Under the pieces are notes generated by a model, which was not told where the DNA came from, did not search any database, and saw only the letters and a program-made list of their open reading frames with translations. A DNA stretch of 64,000 nucleotides, from contig JAKFWK010000002.1 in the NCBI GenBank assembly GCA_021732045.1, positions 434,001 through 498,000 of the forward strand. The letters are read 5' to 3'. The position numbers and the translations under genes are program-made. The stretch is from Sulfurimonas sp. Lineage in GTDB: Bacteria > Campylobacterota > Campylobacteria > Campylobacterales > Sulfurimonadaceae. Positions 45,479 through 55,443 of the stretch are shown piece after piece (position 1 is the first letter of the stretch; each line of letters starts with the position of its first letter).

Positions 45479-47425
45479 CTAAATTTGAACTGCTGATGCG
45501 ATTATAGCCACAATAGAAGGGTCCTCAAGAGTTGAGATATCTTGTGTAATCTCTTCGCCTTTTGCAATTGAGCGAAGGATTCTTCTCATGATTTTTCCTG
45601 AACGAGTTTTTGGCAATCCTAAAGTAAATAAAATGTCATCGCAGATAGCAATATTTCCTATCTCTTTTTTTATAACATCATTAATGGCTCTCATCTCTTC
45701 AAGTTCGTCAGCTATGCCGTTATCTGATTTTAAAACAACATAGGCAAAAATACCCTCCCCTTTTATCTCATGAGGCTTTCCTACAACTGCAACCTCTGCT
45801 ACATTTGGATGTTTTTTAATAGCCGCTTCAACCTCTGCAGTGCCCATTCTGTGACCTGAGACATTTATAACATCATCTGTTCTACCTGTAATTGTTATAT
45901 ATCCATCCTCATCATAGACAGCACCATCACCTGTGAAGTAGACTGATTTGCCATCTTTTTTTATATCACTAAAGTAAGATTTAACAAATCTCTCTTCATC
46001 TCCCCAAATACCTCTTATCATGGATGGCCAAGGACGGGTTACGCACATTAATCCCTTCTCGCCAACCTCAGCTCTAACTCCATTTTCATCTAAAATTTCG
46101 GCAATTATTCCAGGAAGAGCGAATGTTGCACATGCGGGTTTGATTGGCGTTGCTCCTGGAAGTGGAGATATTATATGTCCTCCTGTTTCAGTTTGCCAAT
46201 AAGTATCAACAATTGGGCATCTGCTTCCACCGACCGCTTCATAGTACCATTTCCACGCCGGAGGGTCAATCGGCTCGCCAACTGTTCCAAGAACTTTTAA
46301 AGATGAGAGATCGTACTTAGTAGGCTCGTCCTCACCAGACTTATGTAATACCCTGATAGCTGTTGGAGCGGTGTAGAACTGGTTAATTTTATACTCTTCA
46401 ACCATCTTCCAAGGTCGTCCAGCGTCTGGGTATGTTGGCACTCCCTCAAACATTACAGTTGTGGCGCCCATCGCCAGTGGTCCATAAACTATGTAGGTAT
46501 GTCCTGTAATCCAGCCAACATCTGCTGTACACCAATAAGTGTCATTCTCTTTAACATCAAACACCCACTCCATAGTCATCTGTGCCCACAAAATATAACC
46601 TGCTTGATTATGTTGAACACCCTTTGGTTTGCCTGTGCTTCCTGAAGTGTAGAGTAAAAAGAGTGGGTCTTCCGCATCCATAACTTCTGGTTCACACTTC
46701 ACGCTCTGATGCTTTATTATCTCATTGTATGAGTAGTCTCTTCCTGCTACCCAAGTTATATCTTCAAAGTTTCTCTCAACAACCAAAACTTTTCTCACAG
46801 GGGTCTCCCCAGCGAGAGCCTCATCTACAACCGGTTTTAACATATATGGAATACCTTTTCTAAAAGCACCATCAGCAGTGATTACCACTTTTGCATCAGC
46901 ATCAATTATCCTATCTTTAAGCGCTTCTGCTGAAAATCCACCAAACACTATTGAGTGAATTGCCCCTATTCTAGCACAAGCAAGCATCGCATAAGCCGCC
47001 TCTGGAATCATTGGCATATAGATAACAACTCTATCACCCTTTTTAACATCAAACTCATTTTTAAGCAGATTTGCGAACCTGTTTACATTGTAGGAGAGCT
47101 CCAGATATGTAATAATCTGTTTGTCTCCTCTGTCGCCCTCGAAGATAATAGCTGCTTTATTTTTACGACTGCCTAGATGACGGTCAATACACTGTGCGGA
47201 AACATTTAATTTTCCACCAATAAACCATTTTACAAATGGGAAATTACTCTCGTCCAAAACATTATCAAACGGTTTTATCCAATCAATCTTCTCTTTTGCA
47301 TAACTTCCCCAAAAACCCTCATAATCAGTTGTTGCCCAATCTTGAAGTTCATGATATTCACACATGTTTTTAATTCTTGCATTTTTACTAAATTCTTTAT
47401 TTGGTCTGAAAATCTCTCTATTCAT
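45479..47425 (-). CDS. acs: Acetyl-CoA synthetase
   Basis: This 648-residue enzyme of the adenylate-forming family has [11 protein letters not shown] (P-loop), [27 protein letters not shown] and the C-terminal SGKIMRR containing the regulatory/catalytic lysine. It activates acetate to acetyl-CoA. It is monocistronic with the terminator above. The 160-nt upstream gap has a 9-bp A/T-rich dyad at 47508-47528. Confidence 0.96.
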   Translation of the reverse strand: MNREIFRPNKEFSKNARIKNMCEYHELQDWATTDYEGFWGSYAKEKIDWIKPFDNVLDESNFPFVKWFIGGKLNVSAQCIDRHLGSRKNKAAIIFEGDRGDKQIITYLELSYNVNRFANLLKNEFDVKKGDRVVIYMPMIPEAAYAMLACARIGAIHSIVFGGFSAEALKDRIIDADAKVVITADGAFRKGIPYMLKPVVDEALAGETPVRKVLVVERNFEDITWVAGRDYSYNEIIKHQSVKCEPEVMDAEDPLFLLYTSGSTGKPKGVQHNQAGYILWAQMTMEWVFDVKENDTYWCTADVGWITGHTYIVYGPLAMGATTVMFEGVPTYPDAGRPWKMVEEYKINQFYTAPTAIRVLHKSGEDEPTKYDLSSLKVLGTVGEPIDPPAWKWYYEAVGGSRCPIVDTYWQTETGGHIISPLPGATPIKPACATFALPGIIAEILDENGVRAEVGEKGLMCVTRPWPSMIRGIWGDEERFVKSYFSDIKKDGKSVYFTGDGAVYDEDGYITITGRTDDVINVSGHRMGTAEVEAAIKKHPNVAEVAVVGKPHEIKGEGIFAYVVLKSDNGIADELEEMRAINDVIKKEIGNIAICDDILFTLGLPKTRSGKIMRRILRSIAKGEEITQDISTLEDPSIVAIIASAVQI

Positions 47426-47507
47426 CTACATTTTCCTCTATTTTATTGGATAATTTCTTAAATTGTATCGAAGCAGAAATCAATATTTCCTTGAAAAATA
47501 ATTATAA

Positions 47508-47528
47508 TCTTTAAATTATATTTAAAGA
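47508..47528. repeat. 9-bp A/T-rich dyad upstream of acs
   Basis: tctttaaat (47508-47516) and atttaaaga (47520-47528) form a perfect dyad with a 3-nt centre. It lies about 85 nt before the acs start and about 60 nt after the end of the ParB-like gene. It could be a regulator site for acs or the terminator of the upstream gene, because a T-rich stretch follows on the minus strand. Confidence 0.35.
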
Positions 47529-47586
47529 AATAATATCTTTATCTCATAATCAGAAATAGCATTTAAACATAAGTTCAATCTTGCCT

Positions 47587-47958
47587 CTAAGCAATCTTGC
47601 AAGGGATTACGGCATCCTCATCGGCTGCATAGATAGCGCATAGGCGGTGGTATCCATCAGCAATTATAACCTTGCCATTAGTTTTGTCTCTAATCAACAG
47701 AAGTGGTGAAAGCACAATTCTTGCGTAAATCTTTTGACGATCTTTATTTACATGATGATTACTAACTCCAAGCAGTGAGAGACCTGATGCTCGAAAGATA
47801 TCTTTAGAATTAAAATGAGAAATTTGTGCTTGTTTAAGATTGGTAACCAATTCGATTACCGACTCGTTATCATAGATTAAACTCAGATAGGATTCTGCGG
47901 CAGCATAATCACTCTCTTGTGGAGTATCTAACCATTTAGCTATTGTTTCTTTACTCAT
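47587..47958 (-). CDS. Small ParB/sulfiredoxin-fold protein
   Basis: This 123-residue protein has a core VLSPLLLIRDKTNGKVIIADGYHRLCAIYAADED that matches the ParB/Srx-like nuclease or ATPase fold, with the key DGYHRL motif. The N-terminal half is helical. It has no ParA partner and no DNA-binding helix-turn-helix of the chromosome-partition kind. It follows the MFS transporter gene on the same strand. Function unknown. Confidence 0.65.
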   Translation of the reverse strand: MSKETIAKWLDTPQESDYAAAESYLSLIYDNESVIELVTNLKQAQISHFNSKDIFRASGLSLLGVSNHHVNKDRQKIYARIVLSPLLLIRDKTNGKVIIADGYHRLCAIYAADEDAVIPCKIA

Positions 47959-48015
47959 ATCTATCTCCTTGTTTGTTTTATTTTTTAAAATCTGTATTAC
48001 TTTTTGCTTTATCTT

Positions 48016-49248
48016 TTATGTCTCAATATAGTCCAAATCTTTATGGAAAGTGTCCTGCGTTAAGACCAGAGCAACTATTCCCAAAAAAAATGAGACAACA
48101 CCCACAATAGCTCCAGCACTTAGCACTCCCACACTCTCTTTTAGTAAAATAAAAGAGGAGGTAATGGGAACAACGGCACCACGGACAAAATTTGGAGCCG
48201 TTGTTGCAACTGTGGCACGAATATTTGTTCCAAACTGCTCTGCTGCCATCGTGATAAATAACGCCCAGTATCCACAAAAAACACCCATTATAAACGCTGC
48301 AACATAAAACTGCTGAGCTGTTGCACCATTTAGTGTGTAATAGTATAAAACACTAGCAACTGAAAAGAGTAGAAAAATAGCAAATGCTTTTTTACGGCTT
48401 TTCATCATTTGAGAGAGGTATCCGCTAGCAAAGTCGCCAATTGCTAAACCAATATAGCAGTACATAAGCGCTGTACCAGCACTCACATTCCCCACAATAA
48501 AGAGAGCTTTTGCAAACTCTGGAGAGAACATTACCAAGACTCCCACTACATACCACAACGGAATACCAATCGCAATGGCTTTAATATACTTTGTAAAGAG
48601 TTTTTTATTACGAAAGAGTGAGAGAAAATCTCCTCTTTTTACATCATCACTCAGGTTATGTTTAAACATCCCAGATTCAGCTACTTTAAATCGCAACAAA
48701 AGAAGCAAAAAGCCTAAAACTCCACCAAAAATATAAGCATTTCTCCATGCAAAATGCTCTGTCACAAGGTTTGCTGCGACAACACCTAAAACGCCAAAAC
48801 TAGCAATTGTCATGATTCCATACCCTCTAAGATGTTTAGGAAGAATCTCAGCAACCAGCGTTACCCCAGCTCCAAGCTCTCCAGCTAAACCGATACCAGC
48901 GATAAAGCGAAGTGCTGCGTACTGCTCAACATTTATAACAAATGCGTTAAGTAGATTTGCTACAGAATAGAGAGTAATTGAAGCAAATAGCACTGACAAT
49001 CGCCCTTTTTTATCTCCGAGCATACCCCACAAAATTCCGCCTATCAGCATTCCACCCATCTGCATATTAAGAATAATCGAGCCCCAAGAGGTGATTGCTT
49101 CACCACTGAGACCAAGCTCAGAAAGGCTTGCAACTCGAACAACACCGAACAAAATCAGATCATAAATATCCACAAAATAGCCCATTGCGATGACAATAAC
49201 AGGAAGCACAAGAACCTGACGCATAACAGACAAGCGAGGGTCATTCAT
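48016..49248 (-). CDS. Major facilitator superfamily transporter
   Basis: This 410-residue protein has twelve likely transmembrane helices and the inter-helix loop GMLGDKKGRLSVL (motif A) after the second. The next conserved stretch is ELGAGVTLVAEILPKHLRGYG. It resembles the metabolite:H+ symporter branch (sugar or organic acid porters). The substrate is not deducible. It is upstream of the ParB-like gene and divergent from ppsA. Confidence 0.85.
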   Translation of the reverse strand: MNDPRLSVMRQVLVLPVIVIAMGYFVDIYDLILFGVVRVASLSELGLSGEAITSWGSIILNMQMGGMLIGGILWGMLGDKKGRLSVLFASITLYSVANLLNAFVINVEQYAALRFIAGIGLAGELGAGVTLVAEILPKHLRGYGIMTIASFGVLGVVAANLVTEHFAWRNAYIFGGVLGFLLLLLRFKVAESGMFKHNLSDDVKRGDFLSLFRNKKLFTKYIKAIAIGIPLWYVVGVLVMFSPEFAKALFIVGNVSAGTALMYCYIGLAIGDFASGYLSQMMKSRKKAFAIFLLFSVASVLYYYTLNGATAQQFYVAAFIMGVFCGYWALFITMAAEQFGTNIRATVATTAPNFVRGAVVPITSSFILLKESVGVLSAGAIVGVVSFFLGIVALVLTQDTFHKDLDYIET

Positions 49249-49419
49249 TAAAATACCTCGTTTTGTTTGGCGTTATTTAAAATTAATTTTTGAAATATAT
49301 ACAATTTGGCGCCTTTTTGGGTTGATTATATCAAAAAAGCTCTTTTATTTTAGCTAAAATAAAAACTTATCAGCTTTATGATAATATGTAACATTAACTA
49401 CTTTTTAGGAGATTACTTT

Positions 49420-51798
49420 ATGAAATATATTCGTTTTTTTAAAGAACTAAACATCCATGATGTTCCAACTGTAGGCGGTAAAAATGCCTCGCTTGGTGAG
49501 ATGTATCAAGCCCTTACTCCAAAGGGCGTAAATATACCTAACGGCTTCGCAACAACGAGCAGTGCGTATTGGTTGTTTTTAAAAGAAAATGACATAAAAG
49601 AGAAGATGCAGGAGATACTTCAAGACCTAAATATTTCAGATACTGATAATCTACAAAAGCGGGGAGCTGCCCTTCGTAAACTTCTTCTAAACTCAAAACT
49701 TCCAAAAATTCTTGAAACTGAACTGCTTGAGGCATATAAAATCCTCTCAAGTGAATATAAAACCCAGAGTGTTGATGTCGCAGTACGCTCTTCAGGAACA
49801 GCAGAGGATCTGCCAGATGCTAGTTTTGCTGGACAACAGGAGACTTTTTTAAACATAAGCTCTACAGAAGCGTTGTTAAAAAGTGTTGTACTTTGTTTTG
49901 CTTCTCTTTTTACAGATCGTGCCATAAGCTATCGTACAAGTCGTGGATATGATCATTTTAAAGTTGCTCTCTCTGTTGGAGTACAAAAAATGGTGCGAAG
50001 CGATATCTCCTCAAGCGGAATCATGTTTACCATAGATACAGAGAGCGGTTCGCAGAATCTAGTGCTCATAAACTCAATCTGGGGTTTAGGCGAGAATGTA
50101 GTTAGCGGCAGAGTAAATGCTGATGAGTTTTTTATCTTTAAACCTACATTAAAAACTGGGGCGAATGCCATCTTGAGGCGCTCTCTTGGTAGCAAAAAAG
50201 AGAAGATGCTCTACAGCGACAAAGAGACAAGCACTATCAATGTGCAAACATTAAAAAAAGAGCAACAAACATTTTCTATAAATGACAATGAAGTCATAGA
50301 ACTCGCAAGACAGGCGCTCATAATAGAAGATCACTACAAGCGTCCAATGGACATAGAGTGGGCAAAAGATGGACATGATGAAAAACTCTACATCGTTCAA
50401 GCTCGTCCAGAGACAGTTCAAAATAACATTAACAAAAACATAAGCATTGAAAAATATTCACTTACTCTACCAGATGGCGCAAAAATATTGACATCTGGAC
50501 GAGCAGTTGGTGAGAAAGTTGGTATTGGAAAAGTAAATATTATAAAAAATATATCAGAGTTTGCGCACTTTGAAGATGGAGATATTTTAGTTGCAGATGT
50601 AACCAATCCCGATTGGGAACCCATCATGAAAAAGGCATCAGCCGTTGTAACTAACCGCGGAAGCAGAACTTGTCATGCAGCAATTGTTGCTCGTGAAATA
50701 GGAGTACCTGCTGTTGTTGGATGTACAAATGCAACTGATGTGCTAAGAAATGGTGTTAATGTTACTGTTAGTTGTGCCGAGGGGGATGAGGGATATGTTT
50801 ATGAGGGTAAAATACCTTTTGAAATAATCACAACCGACATAAGCAAACTAAAACCTACTAAAACAAAACTCTACATGAATATTGGTAATCCAGCAGAAGC
50901 CTTTAAATTTGCAAAAATGCCAAACGATGGGGTTGGACTAGCTAGAATGGAGTTTATAATAAACAACCTAATCAACGCTCACCCTATGGCTCTTGTTGAT
51001 ATACATTCTGGAAACAGAGTCAAAGACGAGGATGAAATTCGCTCTTTTATGGTCCCACACACCGATGCAAAAGAGTTTTTTTTACAAAAACTAAGTGAGG
51101 GCATTGGCATGATAGCGGCTGCTTTTTACCCAAAACCTGTAATCATAAGAACGAGCGACTTCAAGAGTAATGAGTACAGAAATATGCTCGGCGGTGCTAG
51201 TTATGAAGCAGTGGAAGAGAATCCAATGATTGGTTTTAGAGGAGCGAGCAGATACTATAATGAGAGTTATAAAAAAGCGTTTGAGTGGGAGTGCGAGGCG
51301 CTAAAAAGAGTGAGAGATGATATGGGGCTGACGAATATAAAAATAATGCTTCCTTTTGTTCGTACACCAGATGAAGGAGGGAAAGTTATAGAGATTATGA
51401 ACTCACAAGGACTTATCCAAGGTGAAAACTCCCTTGAAATTTATGCGATGTGTGAAATACCAGCTAATGTTATTTTGGCTGATAAATTTCTTGAAATCTT
51501 TGATGGATACAGCATTGGCTCAAACGATTTAACACAATTAACTCTTGGAGTAGATAGAGAGAGTGCAAAAATAGCACATATTTTTGATGAGAGAAATGAG
51601 GCGGTAAAACGGATGATAAAAATGGCAATAATATCATGCAAAGAGAGAGGCAAATATATAGGTATTTGTGGGCAAGCGCCATCTGATTATCCAGAAATTA
51701 CTGAGTTTTTAGTTGAAAATGAGATTGACTCAATATCTCTTAATCCAGACTCTTTATATAAAATGCATAAAGTCGTAACTGATTTGGAAAACAGATAA
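49420..51798 (+). CDS. ppsA: Phosphoenolpyruvate synthase
   Basis: This protein of about 792 residues has an N-terminal ATP-grasp domain (VGGKNASLGEM, RSSGTAEDLPDASFAGQQET), the swivelling phosphohistidine domain (NRGSRTCHAAIVARE, catalytic His), and a C-terminal PEP barrel (GFRGASRY, SIGSNDLTQLTLG, GICGQAPSDYPE). I start it at ATG 49420 with AGGAG upstream. It makes PEP from pyruvate and ATP for gluconeogenesis. Confidence 0.95.
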   Translation: MKYIRFFKELNIHDVPTVGGKNASLGEMYQALTPKGVNIPNGFATTSSAYWLFLKENDIKEKMQEILQDLNISDTDNLQKRGAALRKLLLNSKLPKILETELLEAYKILSSEYKTQSVDVAVRSSGTAEDLPDASFAGQQETFLNISSTEALLKSVVLCFASLFTDRAISYRTSRGYDHFKVALSVGVQKMVRSDISSSGIMFTIDTESGSQNLVLINSIWGLGENVVSGRVNADEFFIFKPTLKTGANAILRRSLGSKKEKMLYSDKETSTINVQTLKKEQQTFSINDNEVIELARQALIIEDHYKRPMDIEWAKDGHDEKLYIVQARPETVQNNINKNISIEKYSLTLPDGAKILTSGRAVGEKVGIGKVNIIKNISEFAHFEDGDILVADVTNPDWEPIMKKASAVVTNRGSRTCHAAIVAREIGVPAVVGCTNATDVLRNGVNVTVSCAEGDEGYVYEGKIPFEIITTDISKLKPTKTKLYMNIGNPAEAFKFAKMPNDGVGLARMEFIINNLINAHPMALVDIHSGNRVKDEDEIRSFMVPHTDAKEFFLQKLSEGIGMIAAAFYPKPVIIRTSDFKSNEYRNMLGGASYEAVEENPMIGFRGASRYYNESYKKAFEWECEALKRVRDDMGLTNIKIMLPFVRTPDEGGKVIEIMNSQGLIQGENSLEIYAMCEIPANVILADKFLEIFDGYSIGSNDLTQLTLGVDRESAKIAHIFDERNEAVKRMIKMAIISCKERGKYIGICGQAPSDYPEITEFLVENEIDSISLNPDSLYKMHKVVTDLENR

Positions 51799-51889
51799 AA
51801 AGTGTGAATATATTGCATCTGATTATCCACTACAAAAAAGAATTTTAGTTTTTACACTATAATTGTGGAAATTATTTAAAAGGAATAGT

Positions 51890-52393
51890 ATGTTTGGTAG
51901 AACTAAATTAAAAACTTATGATTTAAGTGCGGAGGAGTTAAGCAAACTTCAATGGGCAAAAATCTCAACAGAAAAAGGCATTATTTGGATAAAACTATTT
52001 CCAGATGAGGCACCACAGGCAGTATCAAACTTTGCACATCTAGCAAACAGTGGTTTTTACAATGGTCTTGATTTCCACCGCGTAATACCTGGATTTATGG
52101 CTCAAGGCGGTTGTCCTAGTGGAACTGGAACTGGCGGACCTGATTGGGCTATTGCTTGTGAAACTAAAAATAATAACTTAATTCACACAAGAGGAGCTCT
52201 ATCTATGGCTCACGCAGGAAAAGACACAGGCGGAAGTCAATTTTTCATCACTTTTGTTGCTACTCCACATTTAGATGGCGTTCATACTGTTTTTGGTGCT
52301 ATTGAGAAAGATGATAATGATAGTTTTGATGTTCTTGATAGTATTAAGGGCAGAGACACAATTAACTCTATTGAAGTGTTGGAAAATAGATAA
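51890..52393 (+). CDS. Cyclophilin-type peptidyl-prolyl isomerase
   Basis: This 167-residue protein (ATG 51890, AAAGGA upstream) has the cyclophilin motifs [22 protein letters not shown], and [10 protein letters not shown]. There is no signal peptide, so it is cytoplasmic. It speeds proline isomerisation in folding. It is convergent with rpsO. Confidence 0.92.
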   Translation: MFGRTKLKTYDLSAEELSKLQWAKISTEKGIIWIKLFPDEAPQAVSNFAHLANSGFYNGLDFHRVIPGFMAQGGCPSGTGTGGPDWAIACETKNNNLIHTRGALSMAHAGKDTGGSQFFITFVATPHLDGVHTVFGAIEKDDNDSFDVLDSIKGRDTINSIEVLENR

Positions 52394-52401
52394 ATTTTCA
52401 A

Positions 52402-52426
52402 AGCTCTTTGGATAATCCAAAGAGCT
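52402..52426. terminator. Terminator between cyclophilin gene and rpsO
   Basis: A perfect 11-bp inverted repeat (52402-52412 and 52416-52426) with a 3-nt loop lies between two convergent genes. T-runs are modest on both sides, but the stem is strong. Confidence 0.75.
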
Positions 52427-52444
52427 AAGTAAAAAAACTAGAAC

Positions 52445-52720
52445 TTAGATGTTATCACGGATACTTAAATCTTGAATAAGAGTCATGTAACCAGCTCTAT
52501 TTGTTCTTTTTAGGTATTTCATCAAACGACGGCGTTGTCCTACTAGTTTAAGCAGTCCTAATCTTGAAGCGTGATCTTTTGAGAATGTTTTTAAGTGTTC
52601 AGTTAAGTCACTAATTCTTTGTGTTAAAAGCGCAATTTGAACTTCACTTGAACCAGTGTCATTCTCTTTACGACCATATTTTGCAACAATTTCTTGTATT
52701 TTAGCCGAATCTAAAGCCAT
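52445..52720 (-). CDS. rpsO: 30S ribosomal protein S15
   Basis: This 91-residue protein starts [12 protein letters not shown] at ATG 52720, with GGAGG upstream. An earlier in-frame ATG at 52732 is unlikely. It has the S15 features [17 protein letters not shown], and [12 protein letters not shown] for 16S rRNA binding. It is divergent from the Rrf2-type gene. Confidence 0.97.
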   Translation of the reverse strand: MALDSAKIQEIVAKYGRKENDTGSSEVQIALLTQRISDLTEHLKTFSKDHASRLGLLKLVGQRRRLMKYLKRTNRAGYMTLIQDLSIRDNI

Positions 52721-52857
52721 AATAGCCTCCAAATGGTATGTAATCTAACATTTTATTGCATATGCCATAAAAGTTGAAGTGAAACGATACCTAATTTTTC
52801 TTTTAATTCAACTTCATTGGATATAATCTAAAAAAATAATAATATAAAAGTAGCAAA

Positions 52858-53259
52858 ATGTTAATAACTCGTGCAAGTGAATATGCCATACTCTCACTCA
52901 TAGTTCTGTCTAAAACAAACTCGCCAATGGACAGCGAAACACTATCAAACCAGCTCTCTATTCCTAAGAGTTTTTTAGCAAAAATTTTGCAATCTTTAGC
53001 AAAACAAGGGATACTAAAGTCATACAAAGGCGTCAACGGTGGCTTTGCTCTTTTGCTTGATCCAAAAAGCATAAATATGCTGCAGATTATGCTCTCTGTT
53101 GAAGGAAAAGCGCCCGCTGTTTTTGATTGTGCCGCATCTATACATGATTGTCCATCAAGCAAAGCCGAGCTATGCTCTATCTGGCCATTTTTTAATAAAC
53201 TTCAAGGCAGAATAGATCATTTCCTTGAAAAACTAACTTTGGCAGATATATTAGAGTAA
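52858..53259 (+). CDS. Rrf2-family transcription regulator with three cysteines
   Basis: This 133-residue protein starts MLITRASEYAILSL, has the winged helix of Rrf2 (IPKSFLAKILQSLAKQGI, GVNGGF), and C91, C98 and C106 spaced CX6CX7C, close to the cluster-binding cysteines of IscR/NsrR. It may sense iron-sulfur status or nitric oxide. It precedes flhA by 4 nt, and the two are co-transcribed, as in Campylobacter. This suggests a link to motility or simply old gene order. Confidence 0.88.
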   Translation: MLITRASEYAILSLIVLSKTNSPMDSETLSNQLSIPKSFLAKILQSLAKQGILKSYKGVNGGFALLLDPKSINMLQIMLSVEGKAPAVFDCAASIHDCPSSKAELCSIWPFFNKLQGRIDHFLEKLTLADILE

Positions 53260-53263
53260 TAAA

Positions 53264-55435
53264 TTGGCAAAAAAACTCACAACCAAACAGCAAGTCGGAA
53301 CAGCCTTAAACTTTCTACTTGGGCAAAAAGATTTAAGTGTAGTTGCTTTCGTAATGGCTATTTTAGCCATTATTATTGTCCCTCTACCATCTTGGATGCT
53401 AGATTTTCTTCTTACTATTTCTATCGCCGTAGCTGTTTTAGTTCTTCTTATTTCACTATATATTCCAAAACCAACTGACTTAACAACATTTCCAACTCTC
53501 ATCCTTATCATAACGCTCTTTAGGCTCTCGTTAAATGTTGCTACAACAAGATTGATATTAAGCAAAGGAAGTGAAGGACCTGAAGCCGTTAGTGATATTA
53601 TTAGCAGTTTTGGTAACTTTGTTGTTGGTGGAAATTTTGTAATTGGTATTATTATCTTCTCCATATTAGTCCTTATTAATTTTATGGTTATCACAAAGGG
53701 CTCAACAAGGGTTGCGGAAGTTGCTGCTCGTTTTACACTTGACTCGATGCCTGGTAAACAAATGGCTGTTGATGCCGATTTAAATGCTGGACTTATTGAT
53801 GACGCAACAGCAAAAAAAAGAAGAGCTGAAATCCTTCAAGATGCCAACTTCTACGGAGCAATGGATGGATCTAGTAAGTTTGTAAAAGGTGATGCAGTTG
53901 CTGGCATTATCATTACTCTTATCAATATTATTGGTGGATTTTTAGTTGGTGTCTTTCAACACAATATGAGCATGGCTGATAGCGCATCCACATTTACACT
54001 TCTAACTATCGGTGATGGTTTGGTTGCACAAATCCCTGCGCTAATCATCTCTACTGCAACTGGTATTATGATTACTCGCTCATCTGGTGAGGGCGACAAC
54101 TTCGCTGAGGGTGCAATCAACCAGATAATGGGTAACGCAAAAACCATGATGATTGTTGGTTTCATTATGATTTTGTTCGCACTAGTTCCTGGACTCCCTA
54201 CTATATCTATGGGTCTTGTCGGTATCATCTTTGCTGGTCTTGGCTGGTCTTTATATAAATTTGAAAAAGGCGAGTTTGGCATACTTGATACTGCTAACAA
54301 GATGTCCTCAAAATCAAAAGATCAACAATCAGGCGAACAGGCTCCTCAAAAGTTCAAAAGAACAAACGAAGAGATTGCACAAGATGAACAAAATGCACTT
54401 GAAGATATACTTAAAGTTGAGATGCTTGAATTAACCCTTGGTTACCAACTCATTCGTTTAGCTGATGAGCATCAAGGTGGCGATTTATTAGAGAGAATTC
54501 GCTCTATGAGAAGAAAGATAGCTTCAGATTTTGGTTTCTTAATGCCACAAGTACGCATAAGAGACAACCTCCATCTAAAACCACAACAGTATCAAATACT
54601 CTTAAAGGGTATCTCTATCGGTGAGGGAGAGATAAAACCAGATAAGTTTTTAGCGATGGACAGTGGTATGGCAACTGGGGAGATTAATGGAGAGCCAACA
54701 AAAGAACCAGCTTTTGGACTTGATGCATTCTGGATAAATCCTGAGCAAAAAGAGGATGCCATCATAAATGGATATACAGTTGTTGACCCCGCAACTGTTA
54801 TCTCAACACATATGAGCGAGCTTGTCAAAAGAAATGCGGAAGATCTACTTACTCGTCAAGAGATTCAGACTATCATCAATAAAATCAAAGTTGACTTTCC
54901 TGTTATTGTTGATGACTTACTAAAAGTGGCTTCTATTGGGCTAATTCAAAGAGTTCTAAAAGCTCTTTTACATGAGAAAATTCCGCTTAAAGATATGCTA
55001 AGCATACTTGAAACCATAGCAGACATAGCAGAGTACACAAAAAATGTAGATATTATCACAGAACAAGTACGAGCAAAACTCTCTCGCATTATTACAAAAC
55101 TCTACACCGGTGAAGATAAAATCGTACGACTTCTCACATTTGACACGGCATCAGAACAACTTATGCTTGAAAAATCCAAAGAGATAGATGGAAGAAGAAC
55201 CCTCATGCTTAATGTTGCAGAGATTAACGCCCTCATACAAGCAACAAGTGCAAAAGCAGCAGAGCTTCTACAAAAAGGAATCTCTCCAGTTATAGTTATT
55301 GTTGATCCACAACTACGCAGAGGAATTGCTGAGATTTTTGAAAGATTTTCTCTTGATATCGTAACACTTTCGCATGCAGAGATAGACTCAAGCGCCTCTT
55401 TTGAGGTTATGGGTTCAATCTCTATAAAAATTTAA
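53264..55435 (+). CDS. flhA: Flagellar export protein FlhA
   Basis: This 723-residue protein begins at TTG 53264 (no nearby ATG in frame gives the full N-terminus). It has about eight membrane helices (residues ~25-330), the conserved FHIPEP-type loop region ARFTLDSMPGKQMAVDADLNAG, and a large cytoplasmic domain (residues ~360-723). It is the central gate of the flagellar type III export apparatus. Confidence 0.95.
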   Translation: MAKKLTTKQQVGTALNFLLGQKDLSVVAFVMAILAIIIVPLPSWMLDFLLTISIAVAVLVLLISLYIPKPTDLTTFPTLILIITLFRLSLNVATTRLILSKGSEGPEAVSDIISSFGNFVVGGNFVIGIIIFSILVLINFMVITKGSTRVAEVAARFTLDSMPGKQMAVDADLNAGLIDDATAKKRRAEILQDANFYGAMDGSSKFVKGDAVAGIIITLINIIGGFLVGVFQHNMSMADSASTFTLLTIGDGLVAQIPALIISTATGIMITRSSGEGDNFAEGAINQIMGNAKTMMIVGFIMILFALVPGLPTISMGLVGIIFAGLGWSLYKFEKGEFGILDTANKMSSKSKDQQSGEQAPQKFKRTNEEIAQDEQNALEDILKVEMLELTLGYQLIRLADEHQGGDLLERIRSMRRKIASDFGFLMPQVRIRDNLHLKPQQYQILLKGISIGEGEIKPDKFLAMDSGMATGEINGEPTKEPAFGLDAFWINPEQKEDAIINGYTVVDPATVISTHMSELVKRNAEDLLTRQEIQTIINKIKVDFPVIVDDLLKVASIGLIQRVLKALLHEKIPLKDMLSILETIADIAEYTKNVDIITEQVRAKLSRIITKLYTGEDKIVRLLTFDTASEQLMLEKSKEIDGRRTLMLNVAEINALIQATSAKAAELLQKGISPVIVIVDPQLRRGIAEIFERFSLDIVTLSHAEIDSSASFEVMGSISIKI

Positions 55436-55443
55436 GGAAAAAA

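Noticed and set aside
53251..53694. 147-codon open frame opposite flhA
   Set aside because: Antisense to the conserved membrane part of FlhA. Its Ile/Thr-rich product reflects the complement of transmembrane codons.
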